Shown here: positions 5,826-12,089 of the stretch, in pieces
Numbering within the stretch: the first letter of the stretch is position 1
Layout of the letters: each line of letters begins with the position of its first letter
Assembly (NCBI GenBank): GCA_904501845.1
Contig: CAJGCH010000065.1
Coordinates: 1 to 12,089 of the forward strand
Length of the DNA: 12,089 nt
Source of the DNA: an uncultured Bacillaceae bacterium
GTDB taxonomy: Bacteria > Bacillota > Bacilli > Bacillales > Pradoshiaceae
Direction of reading: 5' to 3'
The notes under the pieces: generated by a model
Databases searched by the model: none
Told to the model about the DNA's origin: nothing
Seen by the model: the letters and a program-made list of their open reading frames with translations, nothing else
Translations under genes and position numbers: made by a program

Positions 5826-6335
5826 TTAAACGGTACTATTGGCAGCGGAATGACTCCGCTTTTGAATGGCGTTAACGCCCATGACGACGGCAATCATTTC
5901 GCCAATCTCAATATCCTCTTTATCCTGCCTCATCTCAAATGCTGGTGTAGCGAAGAAGGTATTCACCTTCTTAAATTGACCGACCCTTTTGCCTTTCTCG
6001 GTAAAGATTTCATACGTCTTAGAAAACGTTTCAGATTCGATGCGATAGATTCCTCTCTTATGGGCGGTATATTCATATTTTTTCACAAAGAAACTAAACC
6101 TTGCCCGAACAAACCCTAGCTCTTCTCCCATTTGATTCGTCACAACCCACCTATTGCTGAAGATAGGAAATTTCCCGCTGATCAAGATATTGTCCTGCAA
6201 GTCTAGTACATCAATCGTTGAGGTAAAAGCACTTTTTAAATCGAGCTTTCCGACGATTTCTTTATTCTTTGTAAAGATATCCTTCTGACCGGTGGAAAAG
6301 AAACTGTCCGTAAAATATAAATGTGAATAATTCAA
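5826..6335 (-). CDS. Tubby/LURP-one-related (YxjI-like) domain protein
   Basis: This 169-residue soluble protein shows the repeating beta-strand wording of the LURP-one/Tubby-like fold: ILISGKFPIFSNRWVVTNQMGEELGFVRARFSFFVKKYEYTAHKRGIYRIE in short strand units, then KTYEIFTEKGKRVGQF, ending in a helix-like DIEIGEMIAVVMGVNAIQK. LURP-one proteins are of uncertain biochemical role and are proposed scaffold or lipid-binding proteins. The start is TTG at 6335-6333 behind GGGGGAGG. It overlaps by TTGA the stop of a short upstream frame, suggesting translational coupling. The C-terminal stop TAA abuts the convergent gene's stop. The family call is by pattern recall and moderately certain. Confidence 0.65.
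   Translation of the reverse strand: MNYSHLYFTDSFFSTGQKDIFTKNKEIVGKLDLKSAFTSTIDVLDLQDNILISGKFPIFSNRWVVTNQMGEELGFVRARFSFFVKKYEYTAHKRGIYRIESETFSKTYEIFTEKGKRVGQFKKVNTFFATPAFEMRQDKEDIEIGEMIAVVMGVNAIQKRSHSAANSTV
5844..5863 (+). terminator. Short terminator-like hairpin inside the 3' end of the convergent gene
   Basis: AGCGGA (5844-5849) pairs with TCCGCT (5855-5860) around a 5-base loop, followed by a short TTTTG run. It would end plus-strand transcripts from the gene at 5565-5825 while lying within the last codons of the opposite-strand gene. The stem is only 6 base pairs and the T-run is short. Confidence 0.4.
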
Positions 6336-6527
6336 CTAACCTCCCCCTTCTCCAAATAAATGACACCTTCCACACTAATCTTGACAGTTTGCCCTGGCAT
6401 CAGCCATGGAATAAAGCTGCTAAACAACAAGTATAAATGCCGTCATCCATTTCTTTTCTACATACACAAAGCTGATTCCTGCCCTCTCCAAACAATTAAT
6501 GCTGCAAAGGGTATACAACTCGCTCAC
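6332..6527 (-). pseudogene. Short frameshifted ORF upstream of and overlapping the Tubby-like gene
   Basis: Two minus-strand frames join like one small protein broken by a single-base indel. The first runs from GTG 6527 or TTG 6518 (the latter behind AGGTGA) to TAG at 6422-6420 and ends EKKWMTAFILVV. The second is open from about 6430 and continues SSFIPWLMPGQTVKISVEG, ending at TGA 6334-6332, which overlaps the TTG start of the next gene. Joined, they give a peptide of about 62 residues with one hydrophobic segment. It could be a frameshifted gene, a sequencing error, or two overlapping peptides. No family is recognised. Confidence 0.4.
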
Positions 6528-6560
6528 CTGCTCACTTAACCCTTCAAGGTGGTGGAATAA

Positions 6561-6860
6561 ATGGATTGGAACTTGTTCGGGTCAATCGCCATAGCGGTAT
6601 TTCTCATCCGATGGGACCAGAATAAAATACGTATTCTTTCTTTATGCAAGGAATTAATCTTTCTAGGCCTTTTCATCTTTCTCATTTCCAGGTATTTAGA
6701 GAAAGCAAGCATCACCGTCTCCCTTTTCTCTCATATTCCTGAAAAGATGGAGGGCTGGATTGCTGCAGCTATCATGGCAAGTTTTATCCTATGCTTATCC
6801 TATAAGAGCTGGAAATTCTTCCGTCCAAGCAGCTGCAATCAAAAAGGACATAAGCCTTAA
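6561..6860 (+). CDS. Small membrane protein of unknown function
   Basis: This 99-residue protein has three hydrophobic segments: about 5-16 (LFGSIAIAVFLI), 31-46 (LIFLGLFIFLISRYLE) and 67-82 (WIAAAIMASFILCLSY). The C-terminus is basic and polar (SWKFFRPSSCNQKGHKP). The ATG follows AAGGTGG (6546-6552) with an 8-base gap. It is divergent from the frameshifted ORF and Tubby-like gene and convergent with the ISP gene. No terminator of its own was found on the plus strand. No family is recognised; a real gene is likely from the ribosome site and hydrophobic pattern. Confidence 0.6.
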   Translation: MDWNLFGSIAIAVFLIRWDQNKIRILSLCKELIFLGLFIFLISRYLEKASITVSLFSHIPEKMEGWIAAAIMASFILCLSYKSWKFFRPSSCNQKGHKP

Positions 6861-6918
6861 GGCAATTAGCCTGCTGCTTGGAATCCAATCTTTCACAGGC
6901 CGCGGTATAGAAAGGTAC

Positions 6919-6951
6919 AAAAAAGCCGAAGACAAGAGGCTTGTCCTCGGC
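6919..6951 (-). terminator. Rho-independent terminator after the ISP protease gene
   Basis: A 12-base-pair stem (6925-6936 with 6940-6951, three-base loop) contains one pair that is G-U only on the minus strand. A run of six T follows on that strand (complement of 6919-6924). It lies 16 bases beyond the protease stop codon. Confidence 0.9.
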
Positions 6952-6966
6952 CCTATATAAAAGGCT

Positions 6967-7929
6967 TTATATGTTCATGATTTTCTTTAATATTTTTTCG
7001 TCAACAAGTTCTGCGAGATGGTCAGGAACGGTCAAGTACAGCAATCCATTCCCTTCTAGTTTAGGAGAGTTTCCTAAAGGAATGGTCCTCTTGATCAGCT
7101 GGGCATACAGCTCTGGCTCGGTTAAATCACGGCCAAAGTTGTTGTTAGCTATCAACTTGATGAGAGCCATTGCACCAGATACGTGAGGAGTTGCCATAGA
7201 TGTGCCGGATAGAGTTGCGTATTTCCCGTTCAAGTATGTGGAAAGAATCTTCTCGCCAGGCGCTACTAAATCAACTTCATTGTTGGAATTCGTAAAAGGG
7301 GAGGAATTCCTTTCCAAGTCAATTGCCCCGATGCTGATAACTTCATTATAGCAGCCGGGATAGCTAAATTCGTCAGTCTTATCATCCCCGTCTCCTTCAT
7401 TGCCCGCAGCACAGATTACCAAGACATTGTTCTTCAAAGCGTTTTGAATCGCTTGATGCAGCTCGGGAACATCCTCCGGCCCGCCCAATGACATGGAGAT
7501 AATATCAGCTTTTTGTTCCACGGCATAATTAATGCCATCGGTAATCCATTCATATTGTCCTGAACCATTCTTATCAAGAACCTTTATAATCAATAAGCTG
7601 ACCTCTGGCGCAACACCAACAACCCCTTTGCCATCATCAAGAGCGGCAATTGTTCCAGCTACATGTGTGCCGTGACCATTATAATCCTCAAATATCTCCG
7701 GGTTAGAGCTATCATCTGTCGTGAAGTTCCTCCCGCCCACAATCCGGCCCTGCAGATCAGGATGGTCGGTATCAACTCCAGTATCCAAGATGGCAATCTT
7801 TATCCCTTCACCCTTGGTCTTGCTCCAAAGTTCAGGAGCTTTAATAATCTCGACACCTTGCGGCACTTCGTTAGCAGTATCGACTTCGTTGACAACCTGA
7901 TAAGGTATAACACATACTCCTCGCTTCAT
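6967..7929 (-). CDS. ispA: Intracellular subtilisin-family serine protease (ISP)
   Basis: ISP enzymes are the main cytoplasmic subtilisins of Bacillaceae and degrade proteins in stationary phase. The 320 residues match B. subtilis IspA in length and give the full triad: Asp49 (AILDTGVD), His86 (NGHGTHVAG) and Ser244 (SGTSMATPH), with oxyanion Asn177 (AAGNEGDGD). There is no signal peptide. The short N-terminal propeptide carries VIPY (residues 7-10) in place of the LIPY/F motif known to lie across the active site and keep the enzyme inactive until cleaved. The reading frame is open to 7989, but ATG 7929 is preceded by AGGAGGG with a 6-base gap and gives the family length. A TATAAT sequence on the minus strand (7994-7989) could be the -10. 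No clear -35 or CodY box was found. Confidence 0.95.
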   Translation of the reverse strand: MKRGVCVIPYQVVNEVDTANEVPQGVEIIKAPELWSKTKGEGIKIAILDTGVDTDHPDLQGRIVGGRNFTTDDSSNPEIFEDYNGHGTHVAGTIAALDDGKGVVGVAPEVSLLIIKVLDKNGSGQYEWITDGINYAVEQKADIISMSLGGPEDVPELHQAIQNALKNNVLVICAAGNEGDGDDKTDEFSYPGCYNEVISIGAIDLERNSSPFTNSNNEVDLVAPGEKILSTYLNGKYATLSGTSMATPHVSGAMALIKLIANNNFGRDLTEPELYAQLIKRTIPLGNSPKLEGNGLLYLTVPDHLAELVDEKILKKIMNI

Positions 7930-8057
7930 ACTCTTCCCTCCTATCGGATATCCTTTGAAAAAACAATGGATATAACCATATTTTAACAATTATAAGGCTC
8001 GTCTAACAGATACATTTGCACTGATTTTGGGTCAGAGGAAGAAAATATGTGTTTCAT

Positions 8058-8726
8058 TTACACTTTTACATTTGAGAAGCTTTCGAATAAAAGAGATAGC
8101 TCACCAGTTGATTTGGCAAGAAAGCTAGGTCTTGAATGCCTTAATTCCGCATCAGTACCATAGCCATACAGGACGGCAATTGAATCTATCCCGGCAGTAT
8201 GGGCACCAATGATGTCATGCATCCGGTCTCCAACCATGATGAAATCGGTTGGCAAAACATGCGGGTAAAGGTCCTTGATATTCCGAATGATTTCCGTTTT
8301 ATTAGAGCGGCCCCCGTCCAAACGGCTTCCAATGATATGATTGAAATAGCCGTCTAACTCAAAATGGGCGATAATTCTCTCAGCAAAAGGGGTTGGCTTA
8401 GAAGTAGCTATAACCAGGACATAATCCATATCGATCAATAGCTTCAGCATTTGCCTAATCCCCGGATATACTTCATTCTCATAAATTCCTTGGGCTGCAT
8501 ATCGTTCACGATAATAGGTGATCGCGCTTCTGACCTCTAGGTCAGTCATTTGAAACATTTGTATGAAGGATTCTTGAAGGGGCGGACCGACAAATGATCT
8601 AAGATGGTGAAGAGCTGGCACCTCAAATCCCATCTTGCTAAGCGCATATTGGACAGACTGGCTAATTCCTAAAAATGGATCAGTGAGCGTTCCATCTAAA
8701 TCAAATAGGATAACTTTGTATCTCAT
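8058..8726 (-). CDS. HAD superfamily phosphatase (phosphoglycolate phosphatase / 5'-nucleotidase-like)
   Basis: This 222-residue cytoplasmic HAD hydrolase has an alpha-helical cap. Motif I is DLDGTLTD (Asp9 nucleophile, Asp11 acid/base), motif II is IATSKP (Thr108/Ser109), Lys143 is the probable motif III base, and motif IV is MVGDRMHD (Asp167, Asp171) for magnesium. The cap region contains FVGPPLQESF and YYRERYAAQGIYENEVYPGI, as in the Gph/5'-nucleotidase-like branch. The ATG follows GAGGGGG with a short gap. It lies 18 bases downstream of the NagB-like gene and is almost certainly co-transcribed with it, which hints at a phosphosugar or related phosphoester substrate. Substrate is not predictable from the sequence. 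No strong terminator follows, so read-through towards the protease gene is possible. Confidence 0.9.
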   Translation of the reverse strand: MRYKVILFDLDGTLTDPFLGISQSVQYALSKMGFEVPALHHLRSFVGPPLQESFIQMFQMTDLEVRSAITYYRERYAAQGIYENEVYPGIRQMLKLLIDMDYVLVIATSKPTPFAERIIAHFELDGYFNHIIGSRLDGGRSNKTEIIRNIKDLYPHVLPTDFIMVGDRMHDIIGAHTAGIDSIAVLYGYGTDAELRHSRPSFLAKSTGELSLLFESFSNVKV

Positions 8727-8744
8727 AGTTCCCCCTCATGAAAG

Positions 8745-9476
8745 TCAAAATACTCGCAGCAGGCTGCCTGCTTCGCGGTCTAGCAAGAATGTTGTGTTGC
8801 GATGAAGCTTCAAGGCATTCGCCGGCATATTCGGGTCGAAGCTCTCATTCAAGGTGCGCCTTATGATTTTGGCTTTTTCCAAGCCGTTGGCTAGCACAAT
8901 GATTTCTTGTGCGCCTAATATATGCTTGATCCCCAATGTATACGCTTTCGTTAAGGTTCCGTCCTTCCTCACCAGTGTTTGCCCAAAAATCCTAGCATTC
9001 TGTCCCAGACGGGATATATGAGAATAGGCGGCAAATGAGCTGCCCGGTTCATTGAAGCCGATATGGCCATTCGTGCCAATGCCGAGAATCACTAAATCAA
9101 GGCCACCCTGCTTAAATATGAATTCATCCATTTTCATGCATTCATCATACGGGTTAGCAGCGCTGCCATCAAAAAGATATACTTGCCTCCTTGAGACCTG
9201 TATTTTCGAGAAAAAAGCATGGTATAAAAAATGCTGGCAGCTTCCTCTATCATTAGCGGAAGCGCCGACCCATTCAAATAAACCAACAAATCGGCACCGG
9301 GAGAAATCGACCCTTCCCTCTGCAGCGTAATTCACTAGAATCTCCAACAATCTTCTATGTGTGTAGCCCATTGGAAGACAGATAAACAAGTCCGGCTTTT
9401 CTTGGACTTCTTGAACAATGATCTCTGCGGCTGAATAAGACATTTCCTCATAATTTTGAAAGATGGCATAGTTCAT
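8745..9476 (-). CDS. NagB-like glucosamine-6-phosphate deaminase family protein with altered active site
   Basis: NagB converts glucosamine-6-phosphate to fructose-6-phosphate and ammonia. This 243-residue protein aligns over its whole length with B. subtilis NagB: GIGTNGHIGFNEPGSSF (132-148, with Asn136, His138 and Glu143), a conserved Arg near 162, NGLEKA (198-202, phosphate-contacting Lys) and LHRNTTFLLDREAGSL at the end. However, the proton-acceptor Asp67 is Phe (GLFEWVG, 65-71), and the phosphate-binding ATGGTP loop is PMGYTH (35-40). It is therefore probably impaired as a classical deaminase or has another substrate or regulatory role. The ATG start fits the family N-terminus; AAGGAG lies 12 bases upstream. 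It is the first gene of the pair with the HAD phosphatase. Confidence 0.88.
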   Translation of the reverse strand: MNYAIFQNYEEMSYSAAEIIVQEVQEKPDLFICLPMGYTHRRLLEILVNYAAEGRVDFSRCRFVGLFEWVGASANDRGSCQHFLYHAFFSKIQVSRRQVYLFDGSAANPYDECMKMDEFIFKQGGLDLVILGIGTNGHIGFNEPGSSFAAYSHISRLGQNARIFGQTLVRKDGTLTKAYTLGIKHILGAQEIIVLANGLEKAKIIRRTLNESFDPNMPANALKLHRNTTFLLDREAGSLLRVF

Positions 9477-9565
9477 TCCTTCTTAGTACTCCTTCCGTAC
9501 TTGACCTTTAGGCAATGAATGAACAACTGGTTTATATAAAATGGAGCAAATCTAAAGAGGTTAGA

Positions 9566-9637
9566 ATGACCATGAAGAATGAAAGAAGAGCAAGATTATT
9601 AGAAGATGAGAAAAGATATAGAAAAACACAAAATTGA
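9566..9637 (+). CDS. Possible 23-residue highly charged peptide
   Basis: A small ORF starts ATG ACC ATG behind AAAGAGGT with a 5-base gap. The peptide MTMKNERRARLLEDEKRYRKTQN is dense in Arg, Lys and Glu and predicted to be a single soluble helix. The stop codon lies at the base of a 7-base-pair hairpin (9635-9652). It is divergent from the NagB-like gene. No family is recognised and no clear promoter pair is seen, although TATATAAA lies at 9532-9540. It could be a chance ORF. Confidence 0.3.
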   Translation: MTMKNERRARLLEDEKRYRKTQN

Positions 9638-9652
9638 ATGACAATTCATTCA
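9635..9652. terminator. Weak hairpin, possible terminator
   Basis: TGAATGA (9635-9641) and TCATTCA (9646-9652) form a 7-base-pair stem with a 4-base loop. On the minus strand it is followed by ATTTTGTGTTTTTC, on the plus strand by a poor T-run. It may back up the terminator of the DMT exporter gene or close the small ORF. Confidence 0.35.
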
Positions 9653-9777
9653 GTCTTTGAAACTCCTTTCATCATAATACAATGTTTATTCCTCAATAGG
9701 CAAGATAATTGTCTGAAATTTTAGGTAAATTATCGCTTGTTTTCATATTTTATAGGAAAGATTGGTTTTTATATATA

Positions 9778-9798
9778 CAAAAACTGAGGTTTAACCTC
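9778..9798 (-). terminator. Short terminator after the DMT exporter gene
   Basis: On the minus strand GAGGT-TAA-ACCTC is followed by AGTTTTTG. The stem is only 5 base pairs but the T-run is good, and it lies about 70 bases past the exporter stop codon. The rest of 9653-9866 holds only an AT-rich plus-strand frame with no ribosome site, which is not called. Confidence 0.45.
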
Positions 9799-9866
9799 CC
9801 ATTAATACATAATTTCCTATTCTTTGCTTTCACATATCGATGGCTATCAAAGAGCAGACTAGGTAT

Positions 9867-10835
9867 TCAGCAATCCCTTTTATCCATTTTATTCCTTATG
9901 ACTACAAGAGTACCATAGCTATGCAAAGCCATCCCTGCCATGACAATCCCCATTCCAACAAGCGAAATCACAGAGGGAAAAGCGACAGACAAGAAGATTA
10001 CTTCTCCAGCAAGGGCAAAAATGATTTCCATGGATTGCGTCGCCTCCACGGCTGCGAGCTTTCTCAAGTCATTACGAACCAAATCAGTCGCTTTGAAAAA
10101 TAAAACAGTCGCAATGACCCCGGATGCAATCGCCACAATTAACGACTGCAGGCTTTGCATTCCGCTAGGGGGTCCATCCGTCATCAAAGCTATAAGAGCA
10201 AGAATGATCCATAGAGGCATACTTGCAATGGTCATTCCCAAGACACGCTGAAAGGCATTCAAGCGCCCATTTGTTATCTCCATCATTTTCCGATTGCCTA
10301 GCGGATATGCGAATGCTGCGATCAATATGGGGATGAACCCAAGGAAAAACTCTTTCTTTGGCACACCGCTCATCACATCAGTCTGCATAATGAGCACACC
10401 CAATAATATAATGAGTGAGTAGCCTAATTCTTGAAACGGAATCACCGCTCTTTCCTCTCTGGAATCAGCCTTCATGAACAGCGGTGCCAGCAAAGTTCCT
10501 GCGATGATGGTTGTTTGCCATGAGCCTGCAATCAGCCAACCGGGAGCATAGACCGAAGCAAAGCATAATGGAGCGTAAAAGAGTCCAAAACCAACAAAGC
10601 TCCATAGCAGCCACGCTTTTGGGTTTTCCCTCATCACGTTCCATAAAATCTTCACCTGCCTGTTATAGCAAACGATGGCCAAAAGAAAAGGAATCATGAA
10701 GAAATAGCGTAAAGAAGCGCTCCATAACCAGCTTCCTCCGCCTAATTCCATCGAGCTATTTAACACAAATGTAAACGCAAAAAAGAATGCCGAACAAATA
10801 CCTAATATGATTGCATGCATCCATCCTACACTCAT
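9867..10835 (-). CDS. DMT-superfamily multidrug-resistance-type efflux transporter (EmrE-like, ten-helix)
   Basis: This 322-residue integral membrane protein has about ten hydrophobic helices in two five-helix halves. The first half begins ILGICSAFFFAFTFVLN and includes GGSWLWSASLRYFFMIPFLL. The second half begins near FLGFIPILIAAFAYPLGNRKM and includes VATVLFFKATDLV-type wording near VIATVLFFKATD. These phrases fit the Bacillus group annotated as multidrug resistance efflux transporters within the drug/metabolite transporter superfamily. Substrate is unknown. The start is uncertain: the first ATG (10835) has only AAAGAG close by, and a second ATG five codons later (MHAIILG) fits the expected N-terminus of homologs equally well. 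It is divergent from the MATE remnant, so two exporters of different families lie back to back. Confidence 0.85.
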   Translation of the reverse strand: MSVGWMHAIILGICSAFFFAFTFVLNSSMELGGGSWLWSASLRYFFMIPFLLAIVCYNRQVKILWNVMRENPKAWLLWSFVGFGLFYAPLCFASVYAPGWLIAGSWQTTIIAGTLLAPLFMKADSREERAVIPFQELGYSLIILLGVLIMQTDVMSGVPKKEFFLGFIPILIAAFAYPLGNRKMMEITNGRLNAFQRVLGMTIASMPLWIILALIALMTDGPPSGMQSLQSLIVAIASGVIATVLFFKATDLVRNDLRKLAAVEATQSMEIIFALAGEVIFLSVAFPSVISLVGMGIVMAGMALHSYGTLVVIRNKMDKRDC

Positions 10836-10986
10836 TTCTCTTTTAAGTACTCAAGCTATCTATTACTAGAATCATAGGCCGGTTTCAATATAATGATTTC
10901 AGGAAACTGGCCATACGTTTGTTTTCTTCTCAAAAACCGTCTTCCGCAGCTAGTCTAGATTCTTTATCCCAAAAGGAGACATACGA

Positions 10987-11280
10987 TTGACTACGAATAA
11001 ATTACATAACCAATCTCTTTATTCGATTTCCTGTCCGATTGTCGGCCTTTCATTATCCTGAAATCTGCGGGTGATGTCCGATTTCCAGTTGTGACGACAG
11101 CTTCTCCGCCGGTTTCGCTATGTATTGGGTGTCACATTTGGTCTTGGCTTGCTTGGCGTATGGATTGCCCAAGGTGCTGATGAATGGTTCAGGGCGGTAT
11201 TTGCCGTCAGAAGGTGGCTGAGCCGTCCATGGGAGCGGAAATTTGCCCGCAAAATACAGACCGAAGTGAACACACTTTGA
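10987..11280 (+). pseudogene. MATE-family efflux transporter remnant with internal deletion and frameshift
   Basis: The beginning and end of a multidrug and toxin extrusion transporter are present but the middle is missing. A TTG start behind AAAAGGAGA (10971-10979, 7-base gap) opens a frame with NQSLYSISCPIVG, resembling the first helix of MATE proteins, which stops at TGA 11059-11061. From about 11052 another frame gives ILKSAGDVRFPVVTT, a typical late MATE segment. After a one-base shift near 11094 it continues RFRYVLGVTFGLGLLGVWIA, then QGADEWFRAVFAVRRW and a basic tail, ending TGA 11278-11280. A normal MATE protein has about 450 residues, so roughly 350 are lost. The junction lies near 11047-11055. 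The intact ribosome site and following terminator show that it was once a complete gene. Confidence 0.8.
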
Positions 11281-11302
11281 AATCAATATTCCTACCTCTA
11301 TG

Positions 11303-11333
11303 AGGAACCCGTTTTTAGAGGGTTCCTTTTCTA
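11303..11333 (+). terminator. Rho-independent terminator of the MATE remnant
   Basis: AGGAACCC (11303-11310) pairs with GGGTTCCT (11320-11327) around a 9-base loop, followed by TTTTCTATCT. It works on the plus strand only. The convergent GNAT gene ends just beyond, at 11335. Confidence 0.85.
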
Positions 11334-11334
11334 T

Positions 11335-11886
11335 CTAACAATCATCACTGCTATTTCCAACTTCCCTTACTAACGAATACATGTACACATCATTCGCTTT
11401 CTTATTTTGATATATATAGCGTCTCAGAATTCCTTCTCTTTGAAAGCCAAGATTCTTCAATAAACGGTTTGAACTCCCATTTTCCAAGAACACGACCGCT
11501 CCAATACGAGTAAGCTCCAAATCATCAAACCCATATGCAAGAATGGCAGAGACAGCTTCAGAGGCATATCCCATCCCCCAATAATCAGGATGCAGCTCAT
11601 ACCCAATTTCAGCCCGCTTATGCTTAGGCACCCAAGCATTCAACCCAACTGTACCTATGATGCTGCTTGTCTCCTTCCTCTCAATTCCCCATCGTATTCC
11701 TCTCCCCTCCCGGAAGTTTTGAGCAAAGAAATCAATGACCCTCTCCGCTTCCTCGATCTCCGCCATTTTTTCCTGACCGTAAAAACGAATGACATCCTCA
11801 TTTGAAAAACATGAAAGCACCATCGAAGCATCCTCTGCGGTTAGCTCTCGTAATCTCAGTCTCTCGGTTTCTAATTGCGGAAACAT
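11335..11886 (-). CDS. GNAT family N-acetyltransferase (RimJ/RimL-like)
   Basis: This 183-residue cytoplasmic enzyme of the GNAT fold transfers an acetyl group from acetyl-CoA to an amine, in this branch often a protein N-terminus or a small molecule. It begins with the typical LETERLRLRELTAEDA (residues 5-20). The acetyl-CoA-binding segment is AEIGYELHPDYWGMGYASEA (92-111), and the C-terminal half has ENGSSNRLLKNLGFQREG (135-152) followed by a strand with DVYMYSL. The frame is open to 11925, but ATG 11886 is preceded by AAGGGGGA with a 5-base gap and matches the family N-terminus. Substrate cannot be predicted. It stands alone. Confidence 0.92.
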   Translation of the reverse strand: MFPQLETERLRLRELTAEDASMVLSCFSNEDVIRFYGQEKMAEIEEAERVIDFFAQNFREGRGIRWGIERKETSSIIGTVGLNAWVPKHKRAEIGYELHPDYWGMGYASEAVSAILAYGFDDLELTRIGAVVFLENGSSNRLLKNLGFQREGILRRYIYQNKKANDVYMYSLVREVGNSSDDC

Positions 11887-11942
11887 ATGCTTCCCCCTTT
11901 TCGTTATGCCTAGCCGTTTTAACATGCCTCCATGTGAAAATT

Positions 11943-11972
11943 AGCATAGAATATTCACGCTGATATCCTCAA
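11943..11972 (-). promoter_or_regulatory. Possible sigma-A promoter of the GNAT gene
   Basis: On the minus strand TTGAGG (11972-11967) and TATGCT (11948-11943) are separated by 18 bases, each with four of six consensus matches. The resulting leader is about 50 bases. The rest, to 12089, is AT-rich with no gene. A run of ten A followed by CACATTAGCTC near the edge could be one arm of a minus-strand terminator whose other arm lies outside the window. Confidence 0.35.
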
Positions 11973-12089
11973 ATTGTTATTCTGTTCTTAAACATTTTCT
12001 TTTCTTCAATACTATTTCTTCTTTTTTGTTCTTATCTCCTGTCACAATGAGAAAATAAAAAAAAAACACATTAGCTCTTTTTTTCAAAG

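Noticed and set aside
7960..7990. Possible CodY box (AATTGTTAAAATATG on the minus strand) upstream of the ISP gene
   Set aside because: Five of fifteen positions differ from the CodY consensus; too weak to call in AT-rich DNA.
9709..9918. 69-codon plus-strand frame in the AT-rich region after the exporter gene
   Set aside because: No ribosome site; it runs through a minus-strand terminator and into the end of the exporter gene.
11053..11286. 77-codon minus-strand open frame
   Set aside because: It is the antisense shadow of the MATE remnant, whose plus-strand translation is clearly family-like.

Overview
The window looks like chromosome of an endospore-forming Bacillaceae bacterium. Shine-Dalgarno sites are strong and GGAGG-type, with frequent TTG/GTG starts. 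Intrinsic terminators separate the genes. Several products are hallmark Bacillus families: a SigX-like ECF sigma factor, the sporulation chromosome anchor RacA, an intracellular subtilisin (ISP) and an RsbR-type STAS protein. No phage, insertion sequence, CRISPR array, rRNA or tRNA was seen.

Layout. 1-480 (minus): 5' part of a sigX-like gene running off the left edge, behind a probable self-recognised ECF promoter. 826-2520 (plus): a two-gene unit, a large MerR-type DNA-binding coiled-coil protein followed by racA. It has a sigma-H-like promoter and ends in a clear terminator. 2732-3690 (plus): a zupT-like ZIP metal transporter on its own sigma-A promoter, ending in a terminator shared with the convergent STAS gene. 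3693-5291 (minus): an RsbR-like STAS protein, a HIT hydrolase and a 34-residue one-helix membrane peptide. 5292-6860: small poorly characterised genes, namely two three-helix membrane proteins (plus), a Tubby/LURP-one-like protein (minus) and a short frameshifted ORF overlapping its start. 6919-9476 (minus): an ISP protease, a HAD phosphatase and a NagB-like protein; the last two form a tight pair. 9566-11886: a tiny charged ORF, a DMT/EmrE-type exporter, the remnant of a MATE exporter and a GNAT acetyltransferase.

How the genes may work together. The clearest functional unit is the MerR-coiled-coil/racA pair, where two DNA-binding coiled-coil proteins of similar architecture are co-transcribed, apparently at sporulation onset. 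The NagB-like protein and HAD phosphatase may act on related phosphorylated substrates, but the NagB-like protein has lost its catalytic Asp67 and part of the phosphate loop, so it may no longer be a deaminase. The other genes look like independent stress or housekeeping functions.

Points that most deserve a second look are the MerR/RacA tandem with its 18-residue coiled-coil repeat, the altered NagB active site, the STAS protein without its usual phosphorylatable residue, the internally deleted MATE gene, and several small ORFs missed by length-limited gene calling. No completely new multi-gene system could be demonstrated from sequence alone.
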